Below are positions 1 through 8,348 of a stretch of DNA of 9,040 nt, piece by piece. The stretch's first letter is position 1; every line of letters begins with the position of its first letter. The notes under the pieces were generated by a model that saw only the letters and a program-made list of their open reading frames with translations, was not told where the DNA came from and ran no database searches. A program made the translations under genes and the position numbers. The stretch is from Candidatus Rokuibacteriota bacterium. Lineage in GTDB: Bacteria; Methylomirabilota; Methylomirabilia; Rokubacteriales; CSP1-6. The stretch lies in contig QHRT01000292.1 of NCBI GenBank assembly GCA_003220195.1, positions 1-9,040 on the forward strand. Direction: 5' to 3'.

Positions 1-675
1 GTCACGAACGGCTGTCTGATCTTCCAGCCGCCGCCCGAGTTGCCGCTGCCTGACGTTCTCAAGAACGAAGGCATCATCGGCGTTGGCGGCGTGTACTGCG
101 GGGCGCTCGACGCCGGTGAAGCCGCGCTGCGTCCATTGCGGGCGTTCGGCCCGCCGACGGCCGACACGTTCGCACAGATCCCCTACAGCCAGGCGCAGGT
201 CATGGCGGACTTCCTCTGGCCTCGCGGACAGCTGAATTACTGGAAGTCGAGCTATCTCAAGGAGCTCAGCGACGGGGCGATCGACACCATCGTCGCGTGC
301 TACGCGAAGGCGCCGTCGCGCCGGACGATCGTGGTGGTCGAGCACAACGGTGACGGCGCGATGAACCGCGTGGACGACAACGCGACCGCGTTCGGTCAGC
401 GTCGGTGGCCGTACTATCTGCTGGTCACGTCGATCTGGGACAGCCCGGCCGAGTCCGACGCGAACATCCGGTGGACGCGCGAGTTCTTCGACGCGATGCA
501 GCCGTACCTGGCCGACGAGGTCTACGTGAATTACCTCGGTGACGAGGGCCACGACCGCGTGCGCACCGCGTACGGGGCGAAGTACGAGCGTCTGGTCGCG
601 TTGAAAGACAAGTACGACCCGACGAACTTCTTCCAGAGGAACCAGAACATCCGGCCGAGCGGTCGCGCGTCGTAG
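1..675 (+). CDS. FAD-binding oxidoreductase, berberine-bridge type, C-terminal part (5' end outside window)
   Basis: The reading frame is open from base 1 and stops at TAG 673-675, so the start and the FAD-binding PCMH domain lie to the left of the window; the TTG at 40 is internal. The last 45 or so residues carry the berberine-bridge (BBE) C-terminal signature: Y-V-N-Y-L-G-D-E-G, then R-V-R-T-A-Y-G, then K-Y-D-P-T-N-F-F with N-Q-N-I-R-P at the end. In this family the segment closes over the flavin and substrate. These enzymes hold covalently or tightly bound FAD and oxidise sugars, alcohols or alkaloid-like substrates with O2 or another acceptor; the substrate here cannot be told. No signal peptide can be judged without the N-terminus. 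The gene is followed after 18 bp by a decayed toxin-antitoxin pair, so no operon partner is apparent. Family assignment is firm, substrate unknown. Confidence 0.88.
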   Translation, partial: VTNGCLIFQPPPELPLPDVLKNEGIIGVGGVYCGALDAGEAALRPLRAFGPPTADTFAQIPYSQAQVMADFLWPRGQLNYWKSSYLKELSDGAIDTIVACYAKAPSRRTIVVVEHNGDGAMNRVDDNATAFGQRRWPYYLLVTSIWDSPAESDANIRWTREFFDAMQPYLADEVYVNYLGDEGHDRVRTAYGAKYERLVALKDKYDPTNFFQRNQNIRPSGRAS

Positions 676-693
676 AGCGTCGGATTGGAGGCC

Positions 694-958
694 ATGAAGA
701 ACCTCACGGTCGAGCTGCCCCCAGAGCTGGTCGAACTCCTCGGGTCCGAGGAGCAGGCCAGGCGCGACGCCAAGATCGCGGTCGTGCTCGACCTTGTTCG
801 GCGAGGGCGCGTCTCCCGCGCGCGCTGCCGAACTGCTGGGCCTGACGCTGTGGGACCTGCCGGCGCTCCTCGCGGAGTACCGGATGCCGCGGTGTGACTC
901 CTCACCCGAGGATCTCGAGCGAGACGTCCAGACCCTGTGCGACCGCCAGCAACCGTAG
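694..958 (+). pseudogene. UPF0175-type antitoxin remnant, frameshifted
   Basis: The ATG at 694 begins MKNLTVELPPELVELLGSEE, the typical start of UPF0175 (COG2886) proteins, small DNA-binding antitoxin-like proteins paired with PIN toxins. This frame runs sensibly to about 816 and then turns into arginine-rich nonsense, ending near 897. The family-like remainder is in another frame from about 815: P-A-R-A-A-E-L-L-G-L-T-L-W-D-L-P-A-L-L-A-E-Y-R-M-P, ending at TAG 956-958. Joining the frames by restoring two bases after 816 gives the spacing expected before A-A-E-L-L-G; removing one base near 800 also restores the frame but leaves it a residue short. A GGAGG lies at 687-691, unusually close to the ATG. 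It is either a real pseudogene or contains a sequencing indel; the damaged gene just downstream favours decay. Confidence 0.75.
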
Positions 959-961
959 CGC

Positions 962-1116
962 GTGACCGTTGTTCTCGACTCGAGTGCGCTGATCACGTTG
1001 GCGCGCATCGGACGTCTCGAATTGCTACACCAGATTGCGTCGTTTACATTCCTGGCGCCGTATTCGAAGAAGTCGTGCAGAGGGGTGCGGGCCGGCCCCG
1101 GCATGCAAAAGAGTAA
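962..1116 (+). pseudogene. DUF3368-type PIN-domain toxin remnant, frameshifted and truncated
   Basis: A GTG at 962, three bases after the antitoxin stop, opens V-T-V-V-L-D-S-S-A-L-I-T-L-A-R-I-G-R-L-E-L-L, the N-terminus of DUF3368/COG2405 PIN-like proteins, including the first acidic residue of the PIN metal site (L-D-S-S). Near 1037-1045 the family-like sequence jumps frame: V-Y-I-P-G-A-V-F-E-E-V-V-Q-R-G-A-G-R-P is read in the frame ending at TAA 1114-1116. A single missing base explains the jump. The match stops after the G-R-P motif, giving about 50 residues where the family has roughly 150-165, so the later acidic residues of the nuclease site are gone. COG2886 plus COG2405 is a known predicted toxin-antitoxin pairing, and the order and spacing here fit it. 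The product would be non-functional. Confidence 0.72.
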
Positions 1117-1152
1117 ATCGGCTAAGATTTGCGAGTGACACGTCAACGCTCC

Positions 1153-1157
1153 AGGAG
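1153..1157 (+). promoter_or_regulatory. Ribosome binding site fixing the start of the Sec-glutaredoxin-DinB gene
   Basis: AGGAG lies 8 bases before ATG 1166. This good Shine-Dalgarno sequence supports initiation at 1166, upstream of the in-frame TGA at 1205. No comparable site precedes the TTG at 1232, which is the first start codon after the TGA. Confidence 0.75.
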
Positions 1158-1165
1158 AGACACGA

Positions 1166-1918
1166 ATGACTGATTCGGCGATCAAGGTCTACTACCGCCC
1201 CGGCTGAAGCTCCTGCGCCAAGACGAAAGAGTTGCTTTCGTCATGGGGCATCACGTTCGAAGGCGTCGACGTCGAGGCGACGCCCGATCGGCTCGCCGAT
1301 CTGAAGAAGTTCGGCATCCCGCGCGTGCCGGCGACGATCACCGGCGAACGGTTCGTCCACGGGTGGAATCCGCAACAGCTCGCTGAACTGGTCGGCGTGA
1401 ACTACGACGGCGGCCGGCAGCTCTCGCCCGACGAGCTCGCGAGGCGACTCGAGGTGATTCTGGCCGCGGCACAGCGCGTGATCCGCCAGGTGCCACGCGA
1501 GCATCTTCAGATGACCGGGCCCGGTCGGAACCGCAGTGTCCGTGATCTCGCGTACCACGTTTTCCGACTGAGTCTTGGATTCCGCGAAGCGCGCGAGCAA
1601 GGGCACTTTCCGGCGGAATTCTTCGACGCGAAACCGCCGGCGGGGATCGAGAGCGGTGAAGACGTCGCTCGCTACGGCGACACCGTGCGCGAGCGCCTCC
1701 GCGAGTTTTTCGGGAAACCGGGATGGTGTGACGGCGAGACGAGCACGTTCTACGGAATGCAGACCGCGCACGCGCTGATGGAACGCACCACGTGGCATGC
1801 GGCGCAGCACCTGCGCCAGCTCTACTGGCTTCTGGGGCGCATGGGCGTGACGCCCGACAAGCCCTTGACCGACGCGGACCTGGCGGGGCTGCCGTTCCCG
1901 AAAGAAGTCTGGTCGTAG
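1166..1918 (+). CDS. Selenocysteine-containing glutaredoxin-like / DinB-domain fusion protein (in-frame TGA read as Sec)
   Basis: The frame from ATG 1166 to TAG 1916-1918 gives 250 residues if codon 14 (TGA 1205-1207) is read as selenocysteine. Residues 6-16 read I-K-V-Y-Y-R-P-G-U-S-S, then C17-A-K-T-K-E-L-L, so U14-S-S-C17 takes the place of the glutaredoxin CxxC; V54-P55 is the expected cis-proline, and a thioredoxin-like fold fills about 5-76. Residues about 86-240 resemble the DinB/YfiT four-helix superfamily: H131, H211 and H215 (the last two as HxxxH) match its usual three-His metal site. DinB relatives include thiol-S-transferases (BstA) and the mycothiol-dependent maleylpyruvate isomerase, so a cytoplasmic thiol redox or transfer role is plausible, but the reaction is unknown. 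No signal peptide is seen. Homology continues without a gap on both sides of the TGA, arguing against a chance stop. Alternatives are a nonsense mutation or a base-calling error from TGC/TGT. Confidence 0.8.
1205..1207 (+). other. In-frame UGA, predicted selenocysteine codon (Sec14)
   Basis: The TGA falls in frame between the ATG at 1166 and the rest of the coding frame. It occupies the position of the N-terminal cysteine of the glutaredoxin CxxC, the nucleophilic residue that Sec typically replaces in bacterial redox selenoproteins. The resolving C17 is kept. A SECIS-like hairpin follows at 1215-1249. Confidence 0.8.
1215..1249 (+). promoter_or_regulatory. Predicted bacterial SECIS stem-loop
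   Basis: Directly downstream of the UGA, GACGAAAG (1222-1229) pairs perfectly over 8 bp with CTTTCGTC (1235-1242), enclosing the five-base loop AGTTG (1230-1234). The stem extends past an A-A mismatch (1221/1243) with CCA 1218-1220 against TGG 1244-1246, then past a G-G mismatch with GC 1215-1216 against GC 1248-1249. The loop G at 1231 is the second loop base and lies 24 bases after the last base of the UGA. A guanine in the first two positions of a small apical loop, about 16-37 bases from the UGA, is what is known of bacterial SECIS elements bound by SelB. The hairpin lies wholly inside the coding sequence, as expected for bacteria. Confidence 0.78.
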
Positions 1919-1936
1919 AAGCGTAGAAACTACACC

Positions 1937-1956
1937 CGTGGCGTAAATCCGCCACG
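1937..1956 (+). terminator. Hairpin after the selenoprotein gene, possible terminator without U-tract
   Basis: CGTGGCG (1937-1943) and CGCCACG (1950-1956) form a perfect 7-bp stem with the loop TAAATC, 18 bases after the stop at 1918. No run of T follows, so it is not a canonical intrinsic terminator. It may still protect the 3' end or assist termination. Confidence 0.35.
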
Positions 1957-1973
1957 CGCCGGTCCGGGTACCT

Positions 1974-1999
1974 CGTATGCATCGACCCTGATGCATGCG
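1974..1999 (+). promoter_or_regulatory. Inverted repeat that sequesters the start codon of the AsmA-type gene
   Basis: The arms 1974-1983 (CGTATGCATC) and 1990-1999 (GATGCATGCG) pair over 10 bp in RNA, with one U-G wobble and a six-base loop (GACCCT). ATG 1995-1997 lies inside the 3' arm. No good Shine-Dalgarno sequence is seen before it. The structure could limit translation of the long envelope protein, or on DNA it could be an operator-like palindrome. Function is inference only. Confidence 0.4.
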
Positions 2000-4900
2000 G
2001 CGAGGTATCCGTGTTCTCCTCGTTTCCGCGCTCGTCCTGATCGCCGCCGCGATCGGCGTCGTGGCCGCGTGGCCGCAGCTCGTGCGTCTCGCGTTGATCG
2101 CCGAGCTTCGCGTGGCGACGGGACGCGCCGTCTCGGTCGGGCCCGTGACGCTCGATCTCTCCACCGGCCGTCTCGTCGTTCGCGATCTCCAGATCGCGAA
2201 CAAGGACGGGACTCCGTTCGCCGACGCTGGCCTGATCGACGCCACCGTCCGGCGCCGGTCGTTGCTGCGCGGCCATCTCTGGGTGCGCGATCTCACGATC
2301 CGCGAGTCCACCGTGCGCGTCGTGCGGCTCGGCCGGGGCGACTTCAACTTTTCCGATCTGATCCAAAGCGGGGGCAGTGGCGGCAAGAGCGGCGGTCGCT
2401 TCGCCGTGACCGTGGATCGGTTTCTCCTCGACGGCGGCACCGTCACGCTCGAGGACCGCGTCATCGCGCCGCCGCGGACGTGGCGTTCCGAGAACATCCA
2501 CATCGAGGCGAAAGACGTCTCCACGCGCCACGCCGGCGGCACCGCGTTCGGCACGACGAAACTCGACGGCTCGCCGGTGTCGGTGGGCGTCGACCAGCTG
2601 CGGCTCGAGCCCGGGCTCATTCGCGCCGTGGTCGAAGCGCACAACCTCGACCTGTCGGTCGCGCGCCTCTATCTTCCCGTCGACGCGCCGGTGACGATCG
2701 ACCGGGGCCGCCTCGACACGCGCGTCACGATCCTGTTCGACGCGCGTGCCGGCACGCACGTGGACGTCGATGGACACGTCGTCGACGCCGCGGCGCTGCG
2801 GCGTCGCCAGCGCGATCCGTTCGTCGTCGCTCCGGACATCCGCGTGACCGTACGTGACCTCACCTTCGCCGAATCGCGTTTCGCGCTCGGACGCTTCGAG
2901 CTGACCGGCGCCGCGACGGTGCTCCACGGCGACGTCTCGCCGCCGGCGCGCTTCGAGTTTCCTCGCATTCGCGCGAGCGTCGAAGGCGTGACCTGGCCGG
3001 TCACGGGGCCGGCGCGCCTCGACGTGTCCGCTCTGGTGCCGGGCGGCGGCGAGCTGAGCGCGCGCGGGTCCGTCGGTACGGAGCCGCGGCGCGCAGACGT
3101 GCGCGTGACGCTGTCGGGCCTCGACCTGGTCCCGTGGGCCCGGTACTTTCCCGAGACCGTGCACGTCCGCGGCAAGGCGGACGCGACGTTCGACGTGACC
3201 GCCGCGCTCGAGGGGCGACCGACCGCCACCGCAGTAGGTCGCATGGGCGTGAACGACGTCGTGGTCGCCGACCAGACGCGCCGGCTGATCGCCGCGGCGC
3301 GCGCCGAGGCGACCGGCGTCGAAGTCCGCTGGCCGGCGCGTACCGAAGCCACCCGTGGTGACGGACGCGGGCCGCTCGCCGTCGCCGTCCAGCGCGTTCG
3401 AGTGGTGCGACCCGCCGCGGTCGTCGAGCGTGACGCGGACGGGACGATCGACCTCGCGGTGCTGAAACGGCAGCGTCAGAAGGCCGGTCAATCGACCGCC
3501 GACGGCGATCTGCCGGCGCCGACCACTGCGCCGCCCGCACGTGGGCCAATCGTCATGGAACAGGGCGCGCTCGGCTGGCGCGACGCGAGTGTCAAACCCG
3601 AAGCGCGCATCGACGTCGCGTCGATCGACGCCGCGGTTCGCGATGTGACGTGGCCGCTCTCCGGTCCGCTTCGCGTGACCGCGCGGGCGCGTCCGCCCGG
3701 CGGCGGCAAGGTGGCCGCCACCGGCACCGTCAGCACCGCGCCGATCGACGCCGCGCTGCACGTGACGGCGAACAGTCTCGACGTCGCCCCCTATCGTCCG
3801 TACGTGCCGCTCGACGTGCGCCTCGCAGGCCGTGCCGACGCGGCCGTCGACGTCGAGCTCTCACGCACGCCGGAGCTTTACGCCACCGTCAAGGGCGAGG
3901 CGGGGCTCACGCGCCTCGTCGTGGCCGATCGCGACCGCACGCTGCTCACGGTCGCGCGCGGGCGAGCGAGCGGTGTCGACGTGGACTGGCCGTCACGCGT
4001 CGCCGTCGCTCGCGTCACGCTCACGCGGCCCTCCGGGTTCGTGGAGCGCGACGAGCATGGTCAACTGCGGATTCGCTCGCTGCTCGCGAGCGCCCGCCGT
4101 CGCAACGCGGAACCGACCGCGCCGGACGGCGCCCCCGCGGCGGCCAACGATGACGCGACCTCGGCGCGCATGAACGTCTCCGTCGGTCGGCTGGCCATCG
4201 AGGATGGCGTCGTTCGTCTGGTGGACCACAGCGTGTCGCCGGCCTACATGGAAGACGTCTCCCGGCTCAGCGTGCATGCCGACGGACTGGCGACCGCCCC
4301 GGCGAAACCCGGCAGGTTCGAGATGCGCGGCATGCTCGGCCAGACCGGGGTTCTGGATCTTCGCGGTCAGGTGGGGCCCTTCGGCGGGCCGGTGTACGTC
4401 AACCTCGCGGGCGAGCTGCGCGACTTCGGCGTTTCCCGCATGAACCCGTATCTCCGGCACCACCTCTCGTGGATCGCGCGGAACGGACGATTCTCGACGC
4501 GCATCGAATGTCGCGTCGACGGCGACACGCTCGATGCGAAGACGAATCTGCACCTGGCCGGGCTTCAGCTTTCGCGCGTCGCGCGCGACGACCCGGCGCA
4601 GAGCCGGATCGGCATCCCGCTCGGCATGGTCGTCGCGCTCATGAAGAACTCGCGCGGCGACATCGACATCGCGCTGCCGGTCGGCGGCTCGCTCGCCGAT
4701 CCGCGCTTCGACCTGCACGAGGCGATCTGGGGCGCGGTGCGCGCGGTTGCGCTCAAGACCGTGGCGCTGCCGGTCAGCTGGATCGGCCGGCTCCGGCTGA
4801 GCCACGACTCGAAGATCGCGGCCATCGACATCGATCCCGCGACGTTCGACCCGGGCACGGTGACGATGAGCCGCGACGGCGCGGCTCAGGTGGAGCGGAT

Positions 4901-5393
4901 CGCCGGGTTCATGCGACGCTCGGCGGGCGCGCGGATGGTGCTCACGCCGGTCGTCACGCTCGGCGACATCGATCGGCTGAAGACGGAGAAGCTCGAGAAG
5001 GAGATCGCGAAGCTCGCGTCCGCCCTGCATCTCACGGCGGAGCAGGCCGCGCAGCGGCTCTATGCCGAGCGATTCCCGGGGCGCCAGCCGCCGGCGACCG
5101 TCGACGAGATCCTGACGACCCTGCGCGAAGACGAGCGGCCGCCGGCTGACGACGCGCTCCGCCTGGCCACGCGCCGGGTCGACGCGGTCCGCGACGAGCT
5201 CAGGCAAAAGGGCATCGACGCCGCGCGATTCGAGATCAACCGCGATGCCGAGGCGCTCGAGGCGAACGAAGGCGGCCGCGTGGAATTCGCGATGACCGAC
5301 CAGGTGAGACCTCATCGTGGTCTGCTCGCCGAGCTGCTCCACAAGCTGGCCGAGATGTTCGCGCGACGGCTGGCGCGTATCTCGCCTCAGTGA
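1995..5393 (+). CDS. AsmA/DUF748-family envelope protein
   Basis: A protein of 1132 residues. Residues about 5-27 (from G-I-R-V-L-L-V to V-V-A-A-W-P) form one N-terminal membrane anchor after a short basic start, leaving a long periplasmic body of beta-rich repeats. The DUF748/AsmA C-terminal signature starts near residue 871: R-I-G-I-P-L-G-M-V-V-A-L-M, then D-I-D-I-A-L-P-V-G-G-S-L-A-D-P-R-F. It is followed by F-D-P-G-T near 952 and a charged helical segment (about 993-1030). AsmA, TamB, YhdP and DUF748 proteins are inner-membrane-anchored bridge-like proteins linked to phospholipid transport and outer-membrane homeostasis; that role is inferred here from family. Two internal copies of about 160 residues occur at 324-490 and 543-697. 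The start gives a sensible anchor, but a hairpin covers it and no clear ribosome site precedes it. The stop is TGA 5391-5393; the next gene follows in the same direction. Confidence 0.85.
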   Translation: MRRGIRVLLVSALVLIAAAIGVVAAWPQLVRLALIAELRVATGRAVSVGPVTLDLSTGRLVVRDLQIANKDGTPFADAGLIDATVRRRSLLRGHLWVRDLTIRESTVRVVRLGRGDFNFSDLIQSGGSGGKSGGRFAVTVDRFLLDGGTVTLEDRVIAPPRTWRSENIHIEAKDVSTRHAGGTAFGTTKLDGSPVSVGVDQLRLEPGLIRAVVEAHNLDLSVARLYLPVDAPVTIDRGRLDTRVTILFDARAGTHVDVDGHVVDAAALRRRQRDPFVVAPDIRVTVRDLTFAESRFALGRFELTGAATVLHGDVSPPARFEFPRIRASVEGVTWPVTGPARLDVSALVPGGGELSARGSVGTEPRRADVRVTLSGLDLVPWARYFPETVHVRGKADATFDVTAALEGRPTATAVGRMGVNDVVVADQTRRLIAAARAEATGVEVRWPARTEATRGDGRGPLAVAVQRVRVVRPAAVVERDADGTIDLAVLKRQRQKAGQSTADGDLPAPTTAPPARGPIVMEQGALGWRDASVKPEARIDVASIDAAVRDVTWPLSGPLRVTARARPPGGGKVAATGTVSTAPIDAALHVTANSLDVAPYRPYVPLDVRLAGRADAAVDVELSRTPELYATVKGEAGLTRLVVADRDRTLLTVARGRASGVDVDWPSRVAVARVTLTRPSGFVERDEHGQLRIRSLLASARRRNAEPTAPDGAPAAANDDATSARMNVSVGRLAIEDGVVRLVDHSVSPAYMEDVSRLSVHADGLATAPAKPGRFEMRGMLGQTGVLDLRGQVGPFGGPVYVNLAGELRDFGVSRMNPYLRHHLSWIARNGRFSTRIECRVDGDTLDAKTNLHLAGLQLSRVARDDPAQSRIGIPLGMVVALMKNSRGDIDIALPVGGSLADPRFDLHEAIWGAVRAVALKTVALPVSWIGRLRLSHDSKIAAIDIDPATFDPGTVTMSRDGAAQVERIAGFMRRSAGARMVLTPVVTLGDIDRLKTEKLEKEIAKLASALHLTAEQAAQRLYAERFPGRQPPATVDEILTTLREDERPPADDALRLATRRVDAVRDELRQKGIDAARFEINRDAEALEANEGGRVEFAMTDQVRPHRGLLAELLHKLAEMFARRLARISPQ
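2964..3464 (+). repeat. Internal protein repeat, copy 1, in the AsmA-type gene
   Basis: Residues 324-490 align with 543-697. Shared landmarks: V-T-W-P-V-T-G-P (332-339), P-G-G-G-E-L-S-A-R-G-S-V, V-V-V-A-D-Q-T-R-R-L, and V-V-E-R-D-A-D-G near the end. W334 corresponds to W553, an offset of 219 residues. Confidence 0.7.
3621..4085 (+). repeat. Internal protein repeat, copy 2, in the AsmA-type gene
   Basis: Residues 543-697 repeat the pattern of copy 1: V-T-W-P-L-S-G-P, P-G-G-G-K-V-A-A-T-G-T-V, L-V-V-A-D-R-D-R-T-L-L, G-V-D-V-D-W-P and F-V-E-R-D-E-H-G. Similarity is at protein level with clear divergence, so the duplication is old. A low-complexity linker of about 50 residues separates the copies. 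Confidence 0.7.
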
Positions 5394-5470
5394 CCGCTCG
5401 CCACGACGCTCGTGGGGAGACCGGGACGTCGGAATGCGATGATTGTGCGTGAACCGGTCGTTTCTCAACC

Positions 5471-5474
5471 GAGG
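5471..5474 (+). promoter_or_regulatory. Ribosome binding site favouring the ATG at 5481
   Basis: GAGG, within GAGGCAGG, ends 6 bases before ATG 5481. It favours this start over GTG 5412 and ATG 5439, which would add a 23- or 14-residue polar extension before the membrane segment. Confidence 0.5.
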
Positions 5475-5480
5475 CAGGTC

Positions 5481-6713
5481 ATGGGGCGGTGGATGACGAA
5501 GACACGCCGATGGATCGTGCTCGTGCTCGGCTCCGCCGGCGCGGGGCTGGTGGTGACGATCGTGCTGGCGGTCGCGTTGAGCTTCGTCCTGGACGTGGCG
5601 CCGGGCGCGGCGCAGCGCGAGGGGCATGCGTTCTCGCCGCAGTCGCGCACGCCGAACGAGGAGCTCTTGCGCCAGCTCAAGCTGCCGTCGGGGTTCCGGA
5701 TCGACCTGTTCGCGAGCGGGCTCGGTGGTCCGCGCATGATGGCGGTCGGCGACGACGGCACGGTCTACGTGACGCGACCGCGCCGCGGCGACGTGCTGGC
5801 GCTCCAAGACCGGAACGGTCGTGCCGAGGGTCAGCGTGAGGTCACGCGCGGTCTCTCCGTGGCTCATGGCATCACGATCCACGGCGGCCGCATGTATCTC
5901 GCGGGCGAGCGCAAGGTCATCGTGGCGGAGATGCGCGCGGATGGATCGTTCGGTGAGTGGCGCACGCTGATCGAGGATCTGCCTCCGGGTGGGCACGACA
6001 AGCGCACCATCGGCATCGGCCCCGACGGCCGGCTCTACATCTCGGTCGGCAGCACCTGCAACGCGTGCAAGGAGCGCGATCGCGAGCAGGCGACCCTGCT
6101 GGTGGCGCGCGAGGACGGCCGCGAGCGACGCGTGTTCGCGTCGGGCCTGCGGAACACGATCGGGTTCGGCTGGCACCCGGAAACCCGCGAGCTCTTCGGC
6201 ATGGACCACGGCTCGGACTGGCGCGGTGACGATCAGCCGCCCGAGAAGCTGAACCAGCTGGTCGAGGGCGGCAACTACGGATGGCCGTATTGCATCCGCG
6301 ACCGGCAGCCCGATCCGTTCATGGACGATCCGGCGGGGATGACGAAGGCCGCGTACTGCGCCAAGACGCGGGGGCCCGCGCTCATGTACCAGGCGCACAG
6401 CGCGCCGATCGCGATGCTCTTCTACACGGGCCGCCAGTTCCCCGCGGACTACCGCGGGGACGCCTTCGTCGCGTTTCACGGCTCGTGGAACCGGCAGCCG
6501 GCCTCGGGCTACGAGGTCGTGCGCGTCCGCTTCGACCACGGCAAGCCGGTCCGCTTCGAGCCGTTCCTCTCGGGATTCCTGACGGACGGCGGGACGGTGC
6601 AGTTCGGCCGCCCCGCGGGTCTCGCGGTCGCACGCGATGGCGCCTTGCTCGTCTCGGACGACGCGCACGGCATGATCTATCGCGTCTCGTACCAGGCGTC
6701 GGCGAGCCGCTGA
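5481..6713 (+). CDS. PQQ-type sugar dehydrogenase (sorbosone/aldose dehydrogenase family), membrane-anchored or exported
   Basis: From ATG 5481 the product is 410 residues. A basic start (R-W-M-T-K-T-R-R) precedes a hydrophobic segment at about 11-37, an uncleaved anchor or long signal peptide ending before A-P-G-A-A-Q, so the enzyme acts on the periplasmic side. The rest is a six-bladed propeller of the COG2133/soluble glucose dehydrogenase type. Visible signatures are L-P-S-G-F, the catalytic-type His in V-A-H-G (H129), the Arg in G-L-R-N-T-I-G (R224), M-D-H-G-S-D-W, G-G-N-Y-G-W-P-Y-C, and F-V-A-F-H-G-S-W-N-R near the C-terminus. H129 and R224 correspond to the active-site His and Arg known in this family. 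Cys pairs occur at 193/196 (CNAC) and at 271 and 293. Such enzymes oxidise sugars with PQQ as cofactor; the substrate is unknown. No PQQ biosynthesis gene is in the window. The stop TGA (6711-6713) is 6 bp from the end of the convergent ATPase gene. Confidence 0.85.
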   Translation: MGRWMTKTRRWIVLVLGSAGAGLVVTIVLAVALSFVLDVAPGAAQREGHAFSPQSRTPNEELLRQLKLPSGFRIDLFASGLGGPRMMAVGDDGTVYVTRPRRGDVLALQDRNGRAEGQREVTRGLSVAHGITIHGGRMYLAGERKVIVAEMRADGSFGEWRTLIEDLPPGGHDKRTIGIGPDGRLYISVGSTCNACKERDREQATLLVAREDGRERRVFASGLRNTIGFGWHPETRELFGMDHGSDWRGDDQPPEKLNQLVEGGNYGWPYCIRDRQPDPFMDDPAGMTKAAYCAKTRGPALMYQAHSAPIAMLFYTGRQFPADYRGDAFVAFHGSWNRQPASGYEVVRVRFDHGKPVRFEPFLSGFLTDGGTVQFGRPAGLAVARDGALLVSDDAHGMIYRVSYQASASR

Positions 6714-6719
6714 GCGCCG

Positions 6720-8344
<1,625 letters not shown>

Positions 8345-8348
<4 letters not shown>

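Noticed and set aside
1114..1132. Weak AT-rich inverted repeat (AAATC/GATTT) and a TAAGAT resembling a -10 box before the selenoprotein gene
   Set aside because: The arms are short, no -35 partner is seen at suitable spacing, and no T-tract follows, so it cannot be supported as a promoter or terminator.
1232..1918. A shorter gene starting at TTG 1232, with the TGA at 1205 as an ordinary stop
   Set aside because: There is no ribosome site before 1232, the glutaredoxin-like fold would lose its first strand and active site, and a good ribosome site plus family-like sequence exist upstream of the TGA.
1338..3761. Long minus-strand open frame of 807 codons
   Set aside because: Its product is arginine-rich with no recognisable domain, and it lies opposite the selenoprotein and AsmA-type genes, which have clear family signatures. 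It is a by-product of high GC.
5412..5480. Upstream GTG 5412 or ATG 5439 start for the sugar dehydrogenase
   Set aside because: These add a polar extension before the membrane anchor and have weaker ribosome sites. ATG 5481 has GAGG at good spacing, although the choice is not certain.
3993..6668. Long minus-strand open frame of 891 codons
   Set aside because: It is antisense to the AsmA-type and sugar dehydrogenase genes, with an R/H/A-rich composition and no motif.
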